Notes under the pieces: generated by a model | What the model was told of the DNA's origin: nothing | Database searches by the model: none | What the model saw: only the letters and a program-made list of their open reading frames with translations | Translations under genes and position numbers: made by a program | Shown here: positions 25,385 to 34,200 of the stretch, piece after piece | Position numbering within the stretch: the first letter of the stretch is position 1 | How the letters are laid out: every line of letters begins with the position of its first letter | NCBI GenBank assembly: GCA_046291875.1 | Contig: JBKBSF010000002.1 | Location: 186,001-250,000, forward strand | Source of the DNA: SKVR01 sp046291875 | GTDB lineage: Bacteria; Bacteroidota; Bacteroidia; Bacteroidales; UBA7960 | DNA length: 64,000 nt | Direction: 5' to 3'

Positions 25385-26573
25385 CATCGAGCAATACTCC
25401 GTTTTGCATATAGTGCTTTGACCATTGGCCCTGTGTTTGCATCCAAACAGGGCCCCGCTGCAGGTCATGGTGATATTGTATGATGTATAGCGACTCCATC
25501 GGATCTTCCGGAAAAAGCATCCATGGTCCGTATTTTTTACCTTGTATATATCTACCCCGTTCGCGCAGCTGGCCATTTTCAAAAAAATAGTCCCAATGGC
25601 CCTGTGGTTTTCCTTCAAAATAGGCTCCGCGTTGTTTCATATGGCCATTGTTATGGTAAATCCGCCAATATCCATGTAGCAAACCCTGGTGAAAATCTCC
25701 TGTAGTATACAACGACCCATTTGGGTAAAATGCTCTCCAAGGCCCAGTGCGCTCACCTCCCAGGTATTGCCCGGTGGTAGCGATCCTGCCATTTTCGAAG
25801 TATTCAGTGGCTTTTCCCTCCTGCAACCCGTTTTGGTAGGTTGTTTCCAGCAGAAGATGGCCCGAGGGATGAAAAGCCCGGAAAGACCCATTCAGAAGTC
25901 CCTGTTCATATAACGCAATTCTTTGCAGGTTGCCATTGCGGTAGAACGTAAACAAAGTATCACTGAATTGACCCATATTCTTAATACCCCTGTAATTTAG
26001 CACACCTTCTTCATAGTAGTGCCGGAAGGGCCCATGTTCCACTCCAAAGGCAAAAGTTTCGTCTTTGTAGATATTTCCGTTGGGAAAATATTGTATACTT
26101 CGTCCGTGAATGAACCCCTGAACGAATTCAATGCTACTTTCAGGCAATCCTCCAGGATAATAAGTCAGAAACTCGCCATGTAACTGCCCCTGCTGATAAT
26201 ATCCGATCTGGTGGAGAGATCCATCAGGGAAAAAAGCCTTGAAAGGGCCTTGTCGCAAGCCCTTCTCAAAAGTAATCTGCTGATGCAAAGCCCCGTGCTC
26301 ATAGTAGGTTTCCCACATACCAGAAGGCAAATTATTGACAAACTGGCCCCTCTGGCGTAAATATCCATGAGGGTACCAGAATTTGTATTGCCCATTGCGC
26401 ACAGTATCCTGCCCAATAATGGAAGCTTCGAAAAACTCTCTGGGTGTGGATTGATCGGGATAGTAGAACAAGAATTCACGGATGGGCTGCGCATACGAAA
26501 AACTGCAGGCCATCCACAGCAGGAGAACAGTCAAATTACTTTTATTAATGGCACCCTGGATATACAGACGCAT
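25362..26573 (-). CDS. Exported protein with twelve YwqK/MORN-type repeats
   Basis: A 403-residue protein. A signal-like N-terminus (about 14-29, ending SYAQ) is followed by about twelve consecutive 24-residue repeats from residue 60 on. Consensus features are G at position 1, an aromatic pair YF/YY at 6-7, NG at 9-10 and G at 21 (for example GPWRAFYPNGSLYTTGDF). These are MORN_2/YwqK-type repeats, often seen in surface or toxin-immunity-like proteins; function here is unknown. It lies 5 bases after the chaperone-like gene and is probably co-transcribed with it. It is antisense to the last 23 bases of the SiaC-like gene. Confidence 0.82.
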   Translation of the reverse strand: MRLYIQGAINKSNLTVLLLWMACSFSYAQPIREFLFYYPDQSTPREFFEASIIGQDTVRNGQYKFWYPHGYLRQRGQFVNNLPSGMWETYYEHGALHQQITFEKGLRQGPFKAFFPDGSLHQIGYYQQGQLHGEFLTYYPGGLPESSIEFVQGFIHGRSIQYFPNGNIYKDETFAFGVEHGPFRHYYEEGVLNYRGIKNMGQFSDTLFTFYRNGNLQRIALYEQGLLNGSFRAFHPSGHLLLETTYQNGLQEGKATEYFENGRIATTGQYLGGERTGPWRAFYPNGSLYTTGDFHQGLLHGYWRIYHNNGHMKQRGAYFEGKPQGHWDYFFENGQLRERGRYIQGKKYGPWMLFPEDPMESLYIIQYHHDLQRGPVWMQTQGQWSKHYMQNGVLLDASNRSDN

Positions 26574-26577
26574 TACT

Positions 26578-27381
26578 TCAATCGATTCGTATCATAATCT
26601 GGGTCCCTTTCAGGGAGGCACTGCCGGGATAATCCAGGATGGCAGCCAATGCATAACGGCCGGGAGGAAGAGTATTGGGCAGTGTAAGTTCTACCATACG
26701 GGCCGATTGAGGATAGCTGGTCACATCCACAGGACGGAAAGTATGTTCTTCGCCGGTTTGAATGTTGGAAGCAATCAGAAATACTTTGCATGCAGTGATC
26801 CGTTCACCAAGATTGTCCAGATTAACCGAAAAGGTGCGTTGCCCTGATGCCGTTACCCCGGTTTCCTGAAGGTTATTGATCTCAACATTTCCCGGGTCAC
26901 CCGTTTGGGGGTTGTATAACAGGAAAATATCTATCCGCCCCGAAATGACTACTCCGGTTTGAAGCTGACGATCGGCAGAGAAGGCCGTTTGCTCAGTGGC
27001 CGTTGCAAAACTTAAAATACCCCATTTGGCAGAAAAATCATCGGCAGGCGACTGCAGGTTGATCTGAACGGTTTGACTCTCGTTGGGCTGCAGTACTAAA
27101 AAAGTTGGATTAAGGTTTACCCACGAGGCAATAGAGTTTCTTGTGGATCCCGCAGGGAGCAACTCCATCCCTCCTTGCCGGGGAACAAGGTAATCTTGCA
27201 GTCGAAGGGTGATGGTTTCTGTACGATTGCTGTGATTTTTAACAGTTACTGTGCGACTTTGCGATTCACCGGGAGTGACACTAAAATTGACCCGTACAGG
27301 TGCCACTTCAATATCCTGTGAATAAACAGTAATAGAACTGATTGTACAGAACACAGCAAAAAATAAAAACAATCTTCTCAT
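26578..27381 (-). CDS. Periplasmic pilus-chaperone-like Ig-fold protein
   Basis: A 267-residue protein with a signal peptide (about 1-22, VYSQ). Two Ig-like domains follow: the first (about 23-140) opens IEVAPVRVNFSVTPGESQSR and has ASWVNLNPTFLVLQPNESQTV, reminiscent of the G1 region and proline-rich turn of periplasmic pilus chaperones. The second (about 150-260) ends LPPGRYALAAILDYPG. It is divergent from the phosphatase/pilin/usher-like genes but uses a strong promoter in the shared region. It probably escorts the pilin-like proteins encoded at 29974-31195. A DUF916-like role is an alternative. Confidence 0.65.
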   Translation of the reverse strand: MRRLFLFFAVFCTISSITVYSQDIEVAPVRVNFSVTPGESQSRTVTVKNHSNRTETITLRLQDYLVPRQGGMELLPAGSTRNSIASWVNLNPTFLVLQPNESQTVQINLQSPADDFSAKWGILSFATATEQTAFSADRQLQTGVVISGRIDIFLLYNPQTGDPGNVEINNLQETGVTASGQRTFSVNLDNLGERITACKVFLIASNIQTGEEHTFRPVDVTSYPQSARMVELTLPNTLPPGRYALAAILDYPGSASLKGTQIMIRID

Positions 27382-27433
27382 AAATTACAGATTACTTTGA
27401 TGGTGTTGCAACGAGATTTCCCTTTTTAATGGA

Positions 27434-27466
27434 CAAACCTACGTATTTTTTTTTATTGAACACAAA
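27434..27466 (-). promoter_or_regulatory. Bacteroidota promoter of the chaperone/YwqK transcript
   Basis: On the minus strand TTTG (27466-27463), a 21-base spacer and TAGGTTTG (27441-27434) match the consensus fully, 52 bases before the chaperone ATG. Together with the element at 27643 it divides the 450-base divergent region into two promoters; no gene lies between. Confidence 0.75.
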
Positions 27467-27642
27467 AAACAGAAAACTTTATGATTATTCAGGTAAGCTT
27501 TTACTTTAAAAAATGCGGTTGCTAATAATCCAATGACTGAAACCCGGTTTTACATTTTATAGTATAAGTATTTTAACGGATAATTTACCCGGTACAATAG
27601 GTAAAACTGGCAGGATATTTTCAAAAGTGATTAATAATATTG

Positions 27643-27650
27643 TATTTTTG
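27643..27650 (+). promoter_or_regulatory. Candidate -7 element of the SpoIIE phosphatase gene
   Basis: TATTTTTG matches TAnnTTTG; TTTC (27619-27622) sits 20 bases upstream as a near-match to TTTG. The predicted leader to the ATG at 27834 is about 175 bases, the same length as for the SiaC-like gene. Confidence 0.5.
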
Positions 27651-27833
27651 TTGCCGGGAAAAAAATCCGACATGTTTTTCGGAGACAACAGCACAAAGCT
27701 GTATTGCAACAGAGGGTAAAAGGGGAAGCCGCAATTCCGGAAAAAAATTCATTGTTAAACAGTTGCATTTATGATGACATCTTAAGGCAGAACATCATCG
27801 TACAGCTGCATTACACACCAGGAAACGCAAAAC

Positions 27834-29795
27834 ATGAAGCCTCTCCTCTCCAGACCACAACTCCTCAAATGCTGGCTGCTATGGCTGGTGCTATTGGCAC
27901 TGACCCCTTCATGGGCTTCAGCACAGCAGCTCAGGGTGCTTTCGGAGGCCAATCAGGAGCGGGTAGCAAGACTTGAGGAGCTCATCACGCTTTACCTCAA
28001 CCAGAATGACCTGCGCACAGCCCTGGGCCATATGAACCGGGTAAGTTTTATTTACTGGGAAAATGGAAGACCCGACAAGGCCTTGGAATCCTTTGCCCGA
28101 TCAATCCCTTATTACGAGCGCATCAACGACTTCGACAATCTTCAAAAGGCATACAGCAACATGGGGCTCATAAGCCTCGACCTGGAAGATGTAAGAGGAG
28201 CCGATCAGGCTTTTACCAGCCGGCTCGCCGTGCAAAGACGCATGAATGAACCCAGAGGGCTGGCTACAGCCTTGATAGATCTGGCCTATGTAAAAAACCT
28301 GCGCAACGATCACCGCGAAGCCATTCGCCTGCTGGAGGAAGCCATGGAGATAGCCTTGAGGCTTAATATCGAATCTCTGCTCCCCAATATTTATAACCAG
28401 CTGGCCAATAGTTTTACCAGCATTGGAAATGTACGCCAAGGAGATGAGTACCGCAAAAAGTACAACGACATCAGGGAATTCCTTGCACGCCAGACCATGC
28501 GAGGCGAGTTTCAGGAACGTGAATTCCAGAGCCAGGTTGAAGCGAGGTTGTCGCAGGAAGAAGCTGAACGCAGACAGCAACAGATCATCATCAACCAGTT
28601 GCTTTTCGAACGTCAACAAGATTCCATCACCCTCATTGTCAGAGAGCGTGAGCAATCCCTTGAACTGGCACGTCTGCGGCAGGAACGACAAGAAAGTGAG
28701 ATACGTGAGCTTGAGCAGGCACAAGCATTGTCGCAGGCAGAAATTGCCCGCCAGGAAGCTGTGCAGAACTTACAGCTACTCATTATCTATTCGGTACTGG
28801 GTGGTTTGGGGTTCGTTCTGATCCTTGTGGTTTTTGTGTATCGTGGCTATAAAGCTAAAAAACGGTCCAACAAGCAACTGGAAGCTAAGAACATTGAAAT
28901 TCAGTCTGCCAACGAAAAGCTGGAAGATGCTTTTGTGAAAATTGAAGAGCAAAACTTCCGCATTACCCAAAGTATCAGCTATGCCCGAGAGATACAGAAG
29001 GCATTGTTCCCACCCCAGGAAACCCTCAATGACTTCCTGCCTGAAGCCTTTATATTCTTCAAACCTGTTGATATGGTAAGTGGCGACTTTTACTGGTTTC
29101 GTGAAATTCAGGCCCAGAACCCGCAACACAGGGAAGCTGCGAATGCAGAAACAGCAAACTCGCACAACAATGGCAGCTTAATGAAGTTCAATGGTGAAAA
29201 ATTTATCATTTCGGCGGTAGACTGTACCGGACACGGTGTGCCAGGGGCATTTATGTCGATGATCGGATACAACCTCCTGGACTCTATTACCTCTGGAGGA
29301 ACATCTCATGCCGACAAAATTCTGGATCGCCTGCACAAAGGGGTAAGAAGAGCACTGAAACAAGAGGATGGCAACAACCAGGACGGGATGGATATGTCTT
29401 TGTGTGTGATCAACAAAAAGAACAAAACTGTTGAATTTGCCGGAGCCAACAACCCCATCCTTTATATACAGAACGATGAGCTTACCCTGATCAAGGGAGA
29501 CAGGATGCCCATTGGAGGAAGCCAGAGAGAGCTGGAGCGTAAGTTTACACCCCATGTTATAAAAGTAGATCAGCCCACATGGTTCTATATTCTTACAGAT
29601 GGCTACACCGATCAGTTTGGAGGAGATGATGGACGGAAGTTTCTGATGAAAAACTTCCGTGAGCTTATTCAATCAATTTACACCCTACCCATGCCAGAAC
29701 AACGGCAGATTCTTGCCGATAAATTCAAAGCCTGGAAAGGTGAAAAAGAGGAACAAATTGATGATGTACTGGTCATTGGATTTAAACTGGATTGA
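27834..29795 (+). CDS. TPR/coiled-coil membrane SpoIIE-family protein phosphatase
   Basis: A 653-residue protein. A signal or first helix (about 12-30) is followed by TPR repeats (about 45-210, for example GRPDKALESFARSIPYYERI shortened to PDKALESFARSI). A long coiled coil (about 220-310) precedes a membrane helix (about 315-338), a second coil, and a PP2C/SpoIIE domain (about 385-652). Catalytic landmarks are VSGDFYWF, DCTGHGVPGAFMSM and ILTDGYTDQFGG, whose Asp residues hold two metal ions. It likely senses through the TPR part and dephosphorylates a Ser/Thr phosphoprotein in the cytoplasm. The SiaC-like protein encoded upstream is the obvious candidate. The gene precedes the pilin-like genes. 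Confidence 0.92.
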   Translation: MKPLLSRPQLLKCWLLWLVLLALTPSWASAQQLRVLSEANQERVARLEELITLYLNQNDLRTALGHMNRVSFIYWENGRPDKALESFARSIPYYERINDFDNLQKAYSNMGLISLDLEDVRGADQAFTSRLAVQRRMNEPRGLATALIDLAYVKNLRNDHREAIRLLEEAMEIALRLNIESLLPNIYNQLANSFTSIGNVRQGDEYRKKYNDIREFLARQTMRGEFQEREFQSQVEARLSQEEAERRQQQIIINQLLFERQQDSITLIVREREQSLELARLRQERQESEIRELEQAQALSQAEIARQEAVQNLQLLIIYSVLGGLGFVLILVVFVYRGYKAKKRSNKQLEAKNIEIQSANEKLEDAFVKIEEQNFRITQSISYAREIQKALFPPQETLNDFLPEAFIFFKPVDMVSGDFYWFREIQAQNPQHREAANAETANSHNNGSLMKFNGEKFIISAVDCTGHGVPGAFMSMIGYNLLDSITSGGTSHADKILDRLHKGVRRALKQEDGNNQDGMDMSLCVINKKNKTVEFAGANNPILYIQNDELTLIKGDRMPIGGSQRELERKFTPHVIKVDQPTWFYILTDGYTDQFGGDDGRKFLMKNFRELIQSIYTLPMPEQRQILADKFKAWKGEKEEQIDDVLVIGFKLD

Positions 29796-29799
29796 CAAT

Positions 29800-29837
29800 G
29801 GGCAATTTACACGGATAAAAACCGGAGTAAATTACCC
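29800..29837 (+). terminator. Hairpin terminator between phosphatase and pilin-like genes
   Basis: GGGCAATTTAC (29800-29810) pairs with GTAAATTACCC (29827-29837) with one mismatch, and CGG/CCG extends it inward; GATTTGTAACGTTTTTTT follows. It probably ends the phosphatase transcript so that the pilin-like gene has its own promoter. Confidence 0.6.
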
Positions 29838-29888
29838 GATTTGTAACGTTTTTTTACCTATTGAAATACACATACGTGGTTTTATGCA

Positions 29889-29896
29889 TATATTTG
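29889..29896 (+). promoter_or_regulatory. Candidate -7 element for the first pilin-like gene
   Basis: TATATTTG fits TAnnTTTG, 77 bases before the ATG at 29974. The nearest TTG box is 25 bases upstream, a little far. Confidence 0.4.
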
Positions 29897-29973
29897 ACCA
29901 TGTAAAACTAATGTAAATCGAAACTTTTGCTTTATTCATTATTAATCAAACAAACAAACAAACTTTTAGAATT

Positions 29974-30579
29974 ATGAAAAAACTGACGATCCTTTTTGCA
30001 GGCCTTTTTCTTTGCGCCACTGCATCTTTTGGACAGGCCATCGACGACAGGGCCGTTATCCCTGTAGCCGTAAACCTTAACTCAATCCTTCGACTGAATG
30101 TTACTTCAGGTGGAAACATTGAATTTAACTTCAACACACTGGCCGACTACACCACTGGTATCGCCAACTCAGCAGGTTATACCACACGTTTTACTGTTGC
30201 CTCATCAGTCAACTGGAATGTATTCATCTATGCAGAAGATGCAGCCATGACAGGTACTGATCTTGCTTCAGCTACTCCAGAATTGGAAGTAGGCTACATT
30301 GGATACCAGATTGTTGGTGAAGGCCTCTTCCCTATCGGGGATCTTGATGCACCCTCTAACGGAGTTGTAACCCCCCTGAATGCGAACCCGTCAACCCTTT
30401 TGGTTGGATTTGATGGAACCCCCAATGCCGGTGATGTGGCTCAACATGCCTATGCTATTCGGTGGGAGTGTGCCACCCCCGCAGTGTTGGCTGCTGCTTC
30501 CCTGGTTAACATGCTCGAGAGAGCAGCCGCTGCAGACAGATATTCCACCAATGTATTTCTGACCCTGCAACCCAACTAA
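29974..30579 (+). CDS. Pilin-like major surface subunit candidate
   Basis: A 201-residue exported protein with a signal peptide (1-21, ASFGQ). The mature part is beta-rich, low in Lys and high in Ala, Thr, Asn and Val, with strands such as FTVASSVNWNVFIYAEDAAM and a C-terminal RYSTNVFLTLQPN. No Cys-based lipidation is seen and there is no OmpA domain. It resembles an Ig-fold pilus or adhesin subunit, but I do not recognise a named family. It shares a middle module with the next protein. A strong stem-loop follows its stop, which would let this first gene be made in excess over the downstream genes. Confidence 0.55.
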   Translation: MKKLTILFAGLFLCATASFGQAIDDRAVIPVAVNLNSILRLNVTSGGNIEFNFNTLADYTTGIANSAGYTTRFTVASSVNWNVFIYAEDAAMTGTDLASATPELEVGYIGYQIVGEGLFPIGDLDAPSNGVVTPLNANPSTLLVGFDGTPNAGDVAQHAYAIRWECATPAVLAAASLVNMLERAAAADRYSTNVFLTLQPN

Positions 30580-30597
30580 TACTATTGAAAGATACCT

Positions 30598-30636
30598 GGC
30601 AAAGGCTCTGCATTGATTGCATCAAGAGCCTTTGCC
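30598..30636 (+). terminator. Intercistronic stem-loop, possible attenuator or mRNA stabiliser
   Basis: A perfect 12-bp stem GGCAAAGGCTCT (30598-30609) / AGAGCCTTTGCC (30625-30636) with a 15-base loop, followed by CAGAAATCTTTTTG. It lies between the two pilin-like genes. In pilus operons such hairpins often reduce read-through so that the major subunit exceeds the minor one. Confidence 0.75.
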
Positions 30637-30673
30637 CAGAAATCTTTTTGTTTGCAAACCCAACCTCTCGTCC

Positions 30674-31195
30674 ATGCCCTCTCAATTTAGAAGAATTCTT
30701 ACCGGAGCATTACTGGTGATGATTCCTTTCTTAGCAATCCCTGACCCTCCACGTCAGGTCTTTGCAGGTGGGCAGTTTGTGCAATTCCCTATCAACTCAC
30801 TGCACAAATACCGAAATGGCATGGAGCTTAACAATTGGACGCGCGTAAGGGTAAGAGTTGACGGTCTCACTCCTACAACCAACTGGAGGTATATAATCTA
30901 CGCTTTGGATGAAGACATGATCGGTGATATGCCCCCAAACAAACTTGATCTTGACTATTTAAAAATTCAAGTGGTACTAACGAGCATTAGTGGCTTCACC
31001 ATCATTACTGCAGATACCGCACCCACTGATCTTAGTCAAATCGAGCATATATTTGTTACCGGACAGGGAAATGGGGAGTTTGAATTATTAATCAGTTATA
31101 AATTAGGTATTGATCCTCTAAAACCTCTTCTGGGTGAAAGACCAGACTTCTACAATGTAGATCTGGAATTTAGGCTGGAATCTGACATTCCTTAA
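30674..31195 (+). CDS. Second pilin-like exported protein (minor subunit candidate)
   Basis: The product is 173 residues from the ATG at 30674. A longer frame opens with TTG inside the stem-loop and is unlikely. The N-terminus is a signal (ILTGALLVMIPFLAIP) and the mature part starts near GGQFVQFPINS. The core TNWRYIIYALDEDMIGD lines up with VNWNVFIYAEDAAMTGT of the first pilin-like protein, and both end in a strand of similar pattern. It is therefore probably a paralogue used as tip or minor subunit. Nine bases separate it from the usher-like gene. Confidence 0.5.
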   Translation: MPSQFRRILTGALLVMIPFLAIPDPPRQVFAGGQFVQFPINSLHKYRNGMELNNWTRVRVRVDGLTPTTNWRYIIYALDEDMIGDMPPNKLDLDYLKIQVVLTSISGFTIITADTAPTDLSQIEHIFVTGQGNGEFELLISYKLGIDPLKPLLGERPDFYNVDLEFRLESDIP

Positions 31196-31203
31196 ACTAA
31201 AAC

Positions 31204-34200
31204 ATGAAATTGACCCTTAAATACAGCCTGATTTTGCTTATTCTGCTTTTTAGGCTCCCTGTATTGCTTGCACAGGGATTTAATGGGCATAACCACCAGC
31301 ACCCTCACATTGAAGCCTTTTTTACACGCGAAAACATCGAAATCGAAGCCAGTGCTTCACTTTTCAATGTATTGGTTATTCACAACAAAGGAGACCGACG
31401 GGAGGAGATCTTTCTTGAGGTAAACGTACCCATGGGATGGACTGCCGTTGCCTACGAAACCCGCTCACACTTAATCTACCCCGGCGATACCCTTTTTCTG
31501 CCGGTACGTGTGGCACCCTCACGCGATGTGGCAGGGGAGATCGGTTACTCCATCATTGCGGCCATCAACAACAGGGCCGGCGAAACCTTAACCAATGCCT
31601 ACTGCTTTGTAAAGATTCCGCGTGAAACCAATTTTCAGTTCCGCCCCATTACCCGAATGGGATATTTCGACCAGACCAACAACACCAGCATGATCTCATT
31701 CCGGATGGTCAACCGGGGGAATGTTAATGAGCTGGTCTACCTGAATTTCACCTCCACCAATGCCATAACCCTTCAGAACGAAAGAGATAACATGTTGTCA
31801 GTTGACTTAATGATACGGTCAAAGTCCGACACAATTATCAATATCCCCGTTACCCTTAATGAGGAGTTTGGCATAAGCAATGGAGGAACACTCAGAGCCG
31901 ACGTAAGGGGCTTTACCCAGGATACGGAGTTCACCACGTCCTTTTGGTTTACCCGGCTGGACAGTCGCTACCGGTTCCGTATACCTGAATCAGAAAAAAT
32001 GCTGGTAGCCGAAATTGCGGTGCAAAACCTGCTTACCGATCAGGAAGTAGGGTTTGCAGGGGGTGTAAAAGGGGCTGTATTGTTCGAAAACAATCATGAT
32101 ATCAATTATAATTTCTACAAATTCAGCACAGGAGGCTGGGACGAAATATTGAAATACAGCAGAATGAAACTGGAGTACAACACTCCGGTTTTTCGCCTTC
32201 TTCTTGGAGATGTCTCCAGTCTGCCTGTAAAGTATGGTCTTGGCAAAGGAGCCGAGGCATCAGTTCTTCTGAAAAACCACTTCCGGTTTACTGTAGTAGG
32301 TTCTGAAAACCAGTTTCGTCCCATCTACAATGCGGGATTTATTTTTGAGGAAAACAAAACCCGATACAGGTTTCAAACACGCTATGCCTATACCCAGAAC
32401 GACTTTACCCGGGTCAGAGCCCATGCAATGGGTGTTAGATCCAATCTTACCATTAACCGGTTTCACTCCATGAGGCTGGAAGGCAGTTTCAGCGATGCGG
32501 TTTTCAACCAAAGTGGAAGTAACTACCAGGGGTTCAGCTTAGGAGTAAATTATTCGGGTAGAATAGGAAAAACAACTATCTCGCTTCGAGAGCAGTTCGG
32601 AACTGTGGATTTTTATGGCCCCTTTTCGGGTCGGCATCAGTTCCAGGGTCTTATCCAGCACCCCTTACCCCAAGACTATTCTTTACAGGTAAGCCTTACA
32701 GACTTTCAATACAAACCGGTAATTGAAACCCCTCTGGGGCTCAGCTCTAACCTTTTCCAGGAGCAAAGGAGAGCGGAGGTAAGGGTGCGAAAAGTGGCGG
32801 ACCGAAATCTAGTGTACAACGGCGGCCCCATATTTGAAAGGAAGTCATCCAACTCATTTGGTTTATACGATGGGCAAAATCCGTTTACCACCTACTCGGC
32901 AAAATTAGGGTTCGGTGCCCGTATCAGCGACAGGCCCAATAGTTTTTTTGCGCCACATGCCAGCTTTGGTTATACTTTTATCACCGATTTCTCTTATCCC
33001 GAAGCAAGCAATATAGGGTTCAATGTGCAGGGGCGAAGTACAAGCCTCTTTAATGCTCATGTGTCCATGAATATGCGCCGCGATTTCTGGGGTGCATACC
33101 TGAACTATTTTTATGGCCCTTACTCCATCAACCAGGAGATATCACAGTTTTACTACAACATCATGGCGCATTCGGTGAGGGTGATGCCCTACTGGGAAAA
33201 ATTCATCTACCGCGATATTATCCGCCTCAATGCCAAAGCTGGTTTTTTGTACGATTTTGCATTCAAGACCAGCCGACTAAATCTCAACAACCAGATGGAT
33301 ATCTTCCTGAGAAACGATTTCAGGATCAACCTGCTCCACACATTCAGTTACCAGGTTACCACCGACCTTATCACAGAAGAAAACTACACCTACTCCAACA
33401 ATTATTTTGAGATCAGAGCGATAAAGGAGTTTAACTGGAATCAACCCCGAATCAAATACCACAACCTGGAGATCAACCTTTTTAAGGATCTCAATGGCAA
33501 CCTGCGCAGAGAGTTTAACGAACCCGGAGTAAAAGACATCCTGGTGCATATTACCAGTATCGACCCGCTGCGATACGATCAATACGATGTGGATTACCTC
33601 CCTCCCACCACCATGGTTTCCAAACGGTTGCTAACGGGCATGGACGGTGTTATTCGCTACGAAAACCTTCCCAGGGGGCTTTACAAAATTGAGCTGGAAA
33701 ATATTGGCCGCGATACGGACAAATTTTTCCCTGACCAGAACGAATTCATTATCAATGTTGCTGGCGATAAAACGGTATATGTTCCGTACCTGGAGCGCAA
33801 CAGAATTTTCGGAAGGGTAATTCTGAACCGCAGCCGCCTGTCGGCTCTGGGTCGCATTGAGGCTGGCAATATCAAAGTTACGGCCACAGACTCCAAAGGA
33901 CGCCCCACCTCTACCCTTACCGACAACAATGGAAACTTCGAAATGTATGTGCCCAGTGTTGACAGCTACATTGTTACGGTAAACAATATTTTCCGCGACC
34001 ATTTCAATTTGCGTCAGAACGATTTCAGGGCCAACCTCAATGGGTTCAAACAGTTTGAAGTAAACTTCGTTTTCGATGAGATTCGTCGACAGATTGAGTT
34101 TACCCCCAGCTTTACTGAGATTGAAACCGAGATCCGTCGCGTAGGACGCACCAACCTTAGCGGTACAGTGCGCGATGCATCTACACTGCAACCCATCCGT

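Noticed and set aside
25362..26573. YwqK-repeat protein as an antitoxin of a toxin-antitoxin pair.
   Set aside because: It has a signal peptide and no adjacent toxin-like gene; the name reflects only the repeat family.
30617..30673. TTG start of the second pilin-like gene inside the stem-loop.
   Set aside because: The start lies in the loop of a perfect hairpin, and the ATG at 30674 begins a proper signal peptide.
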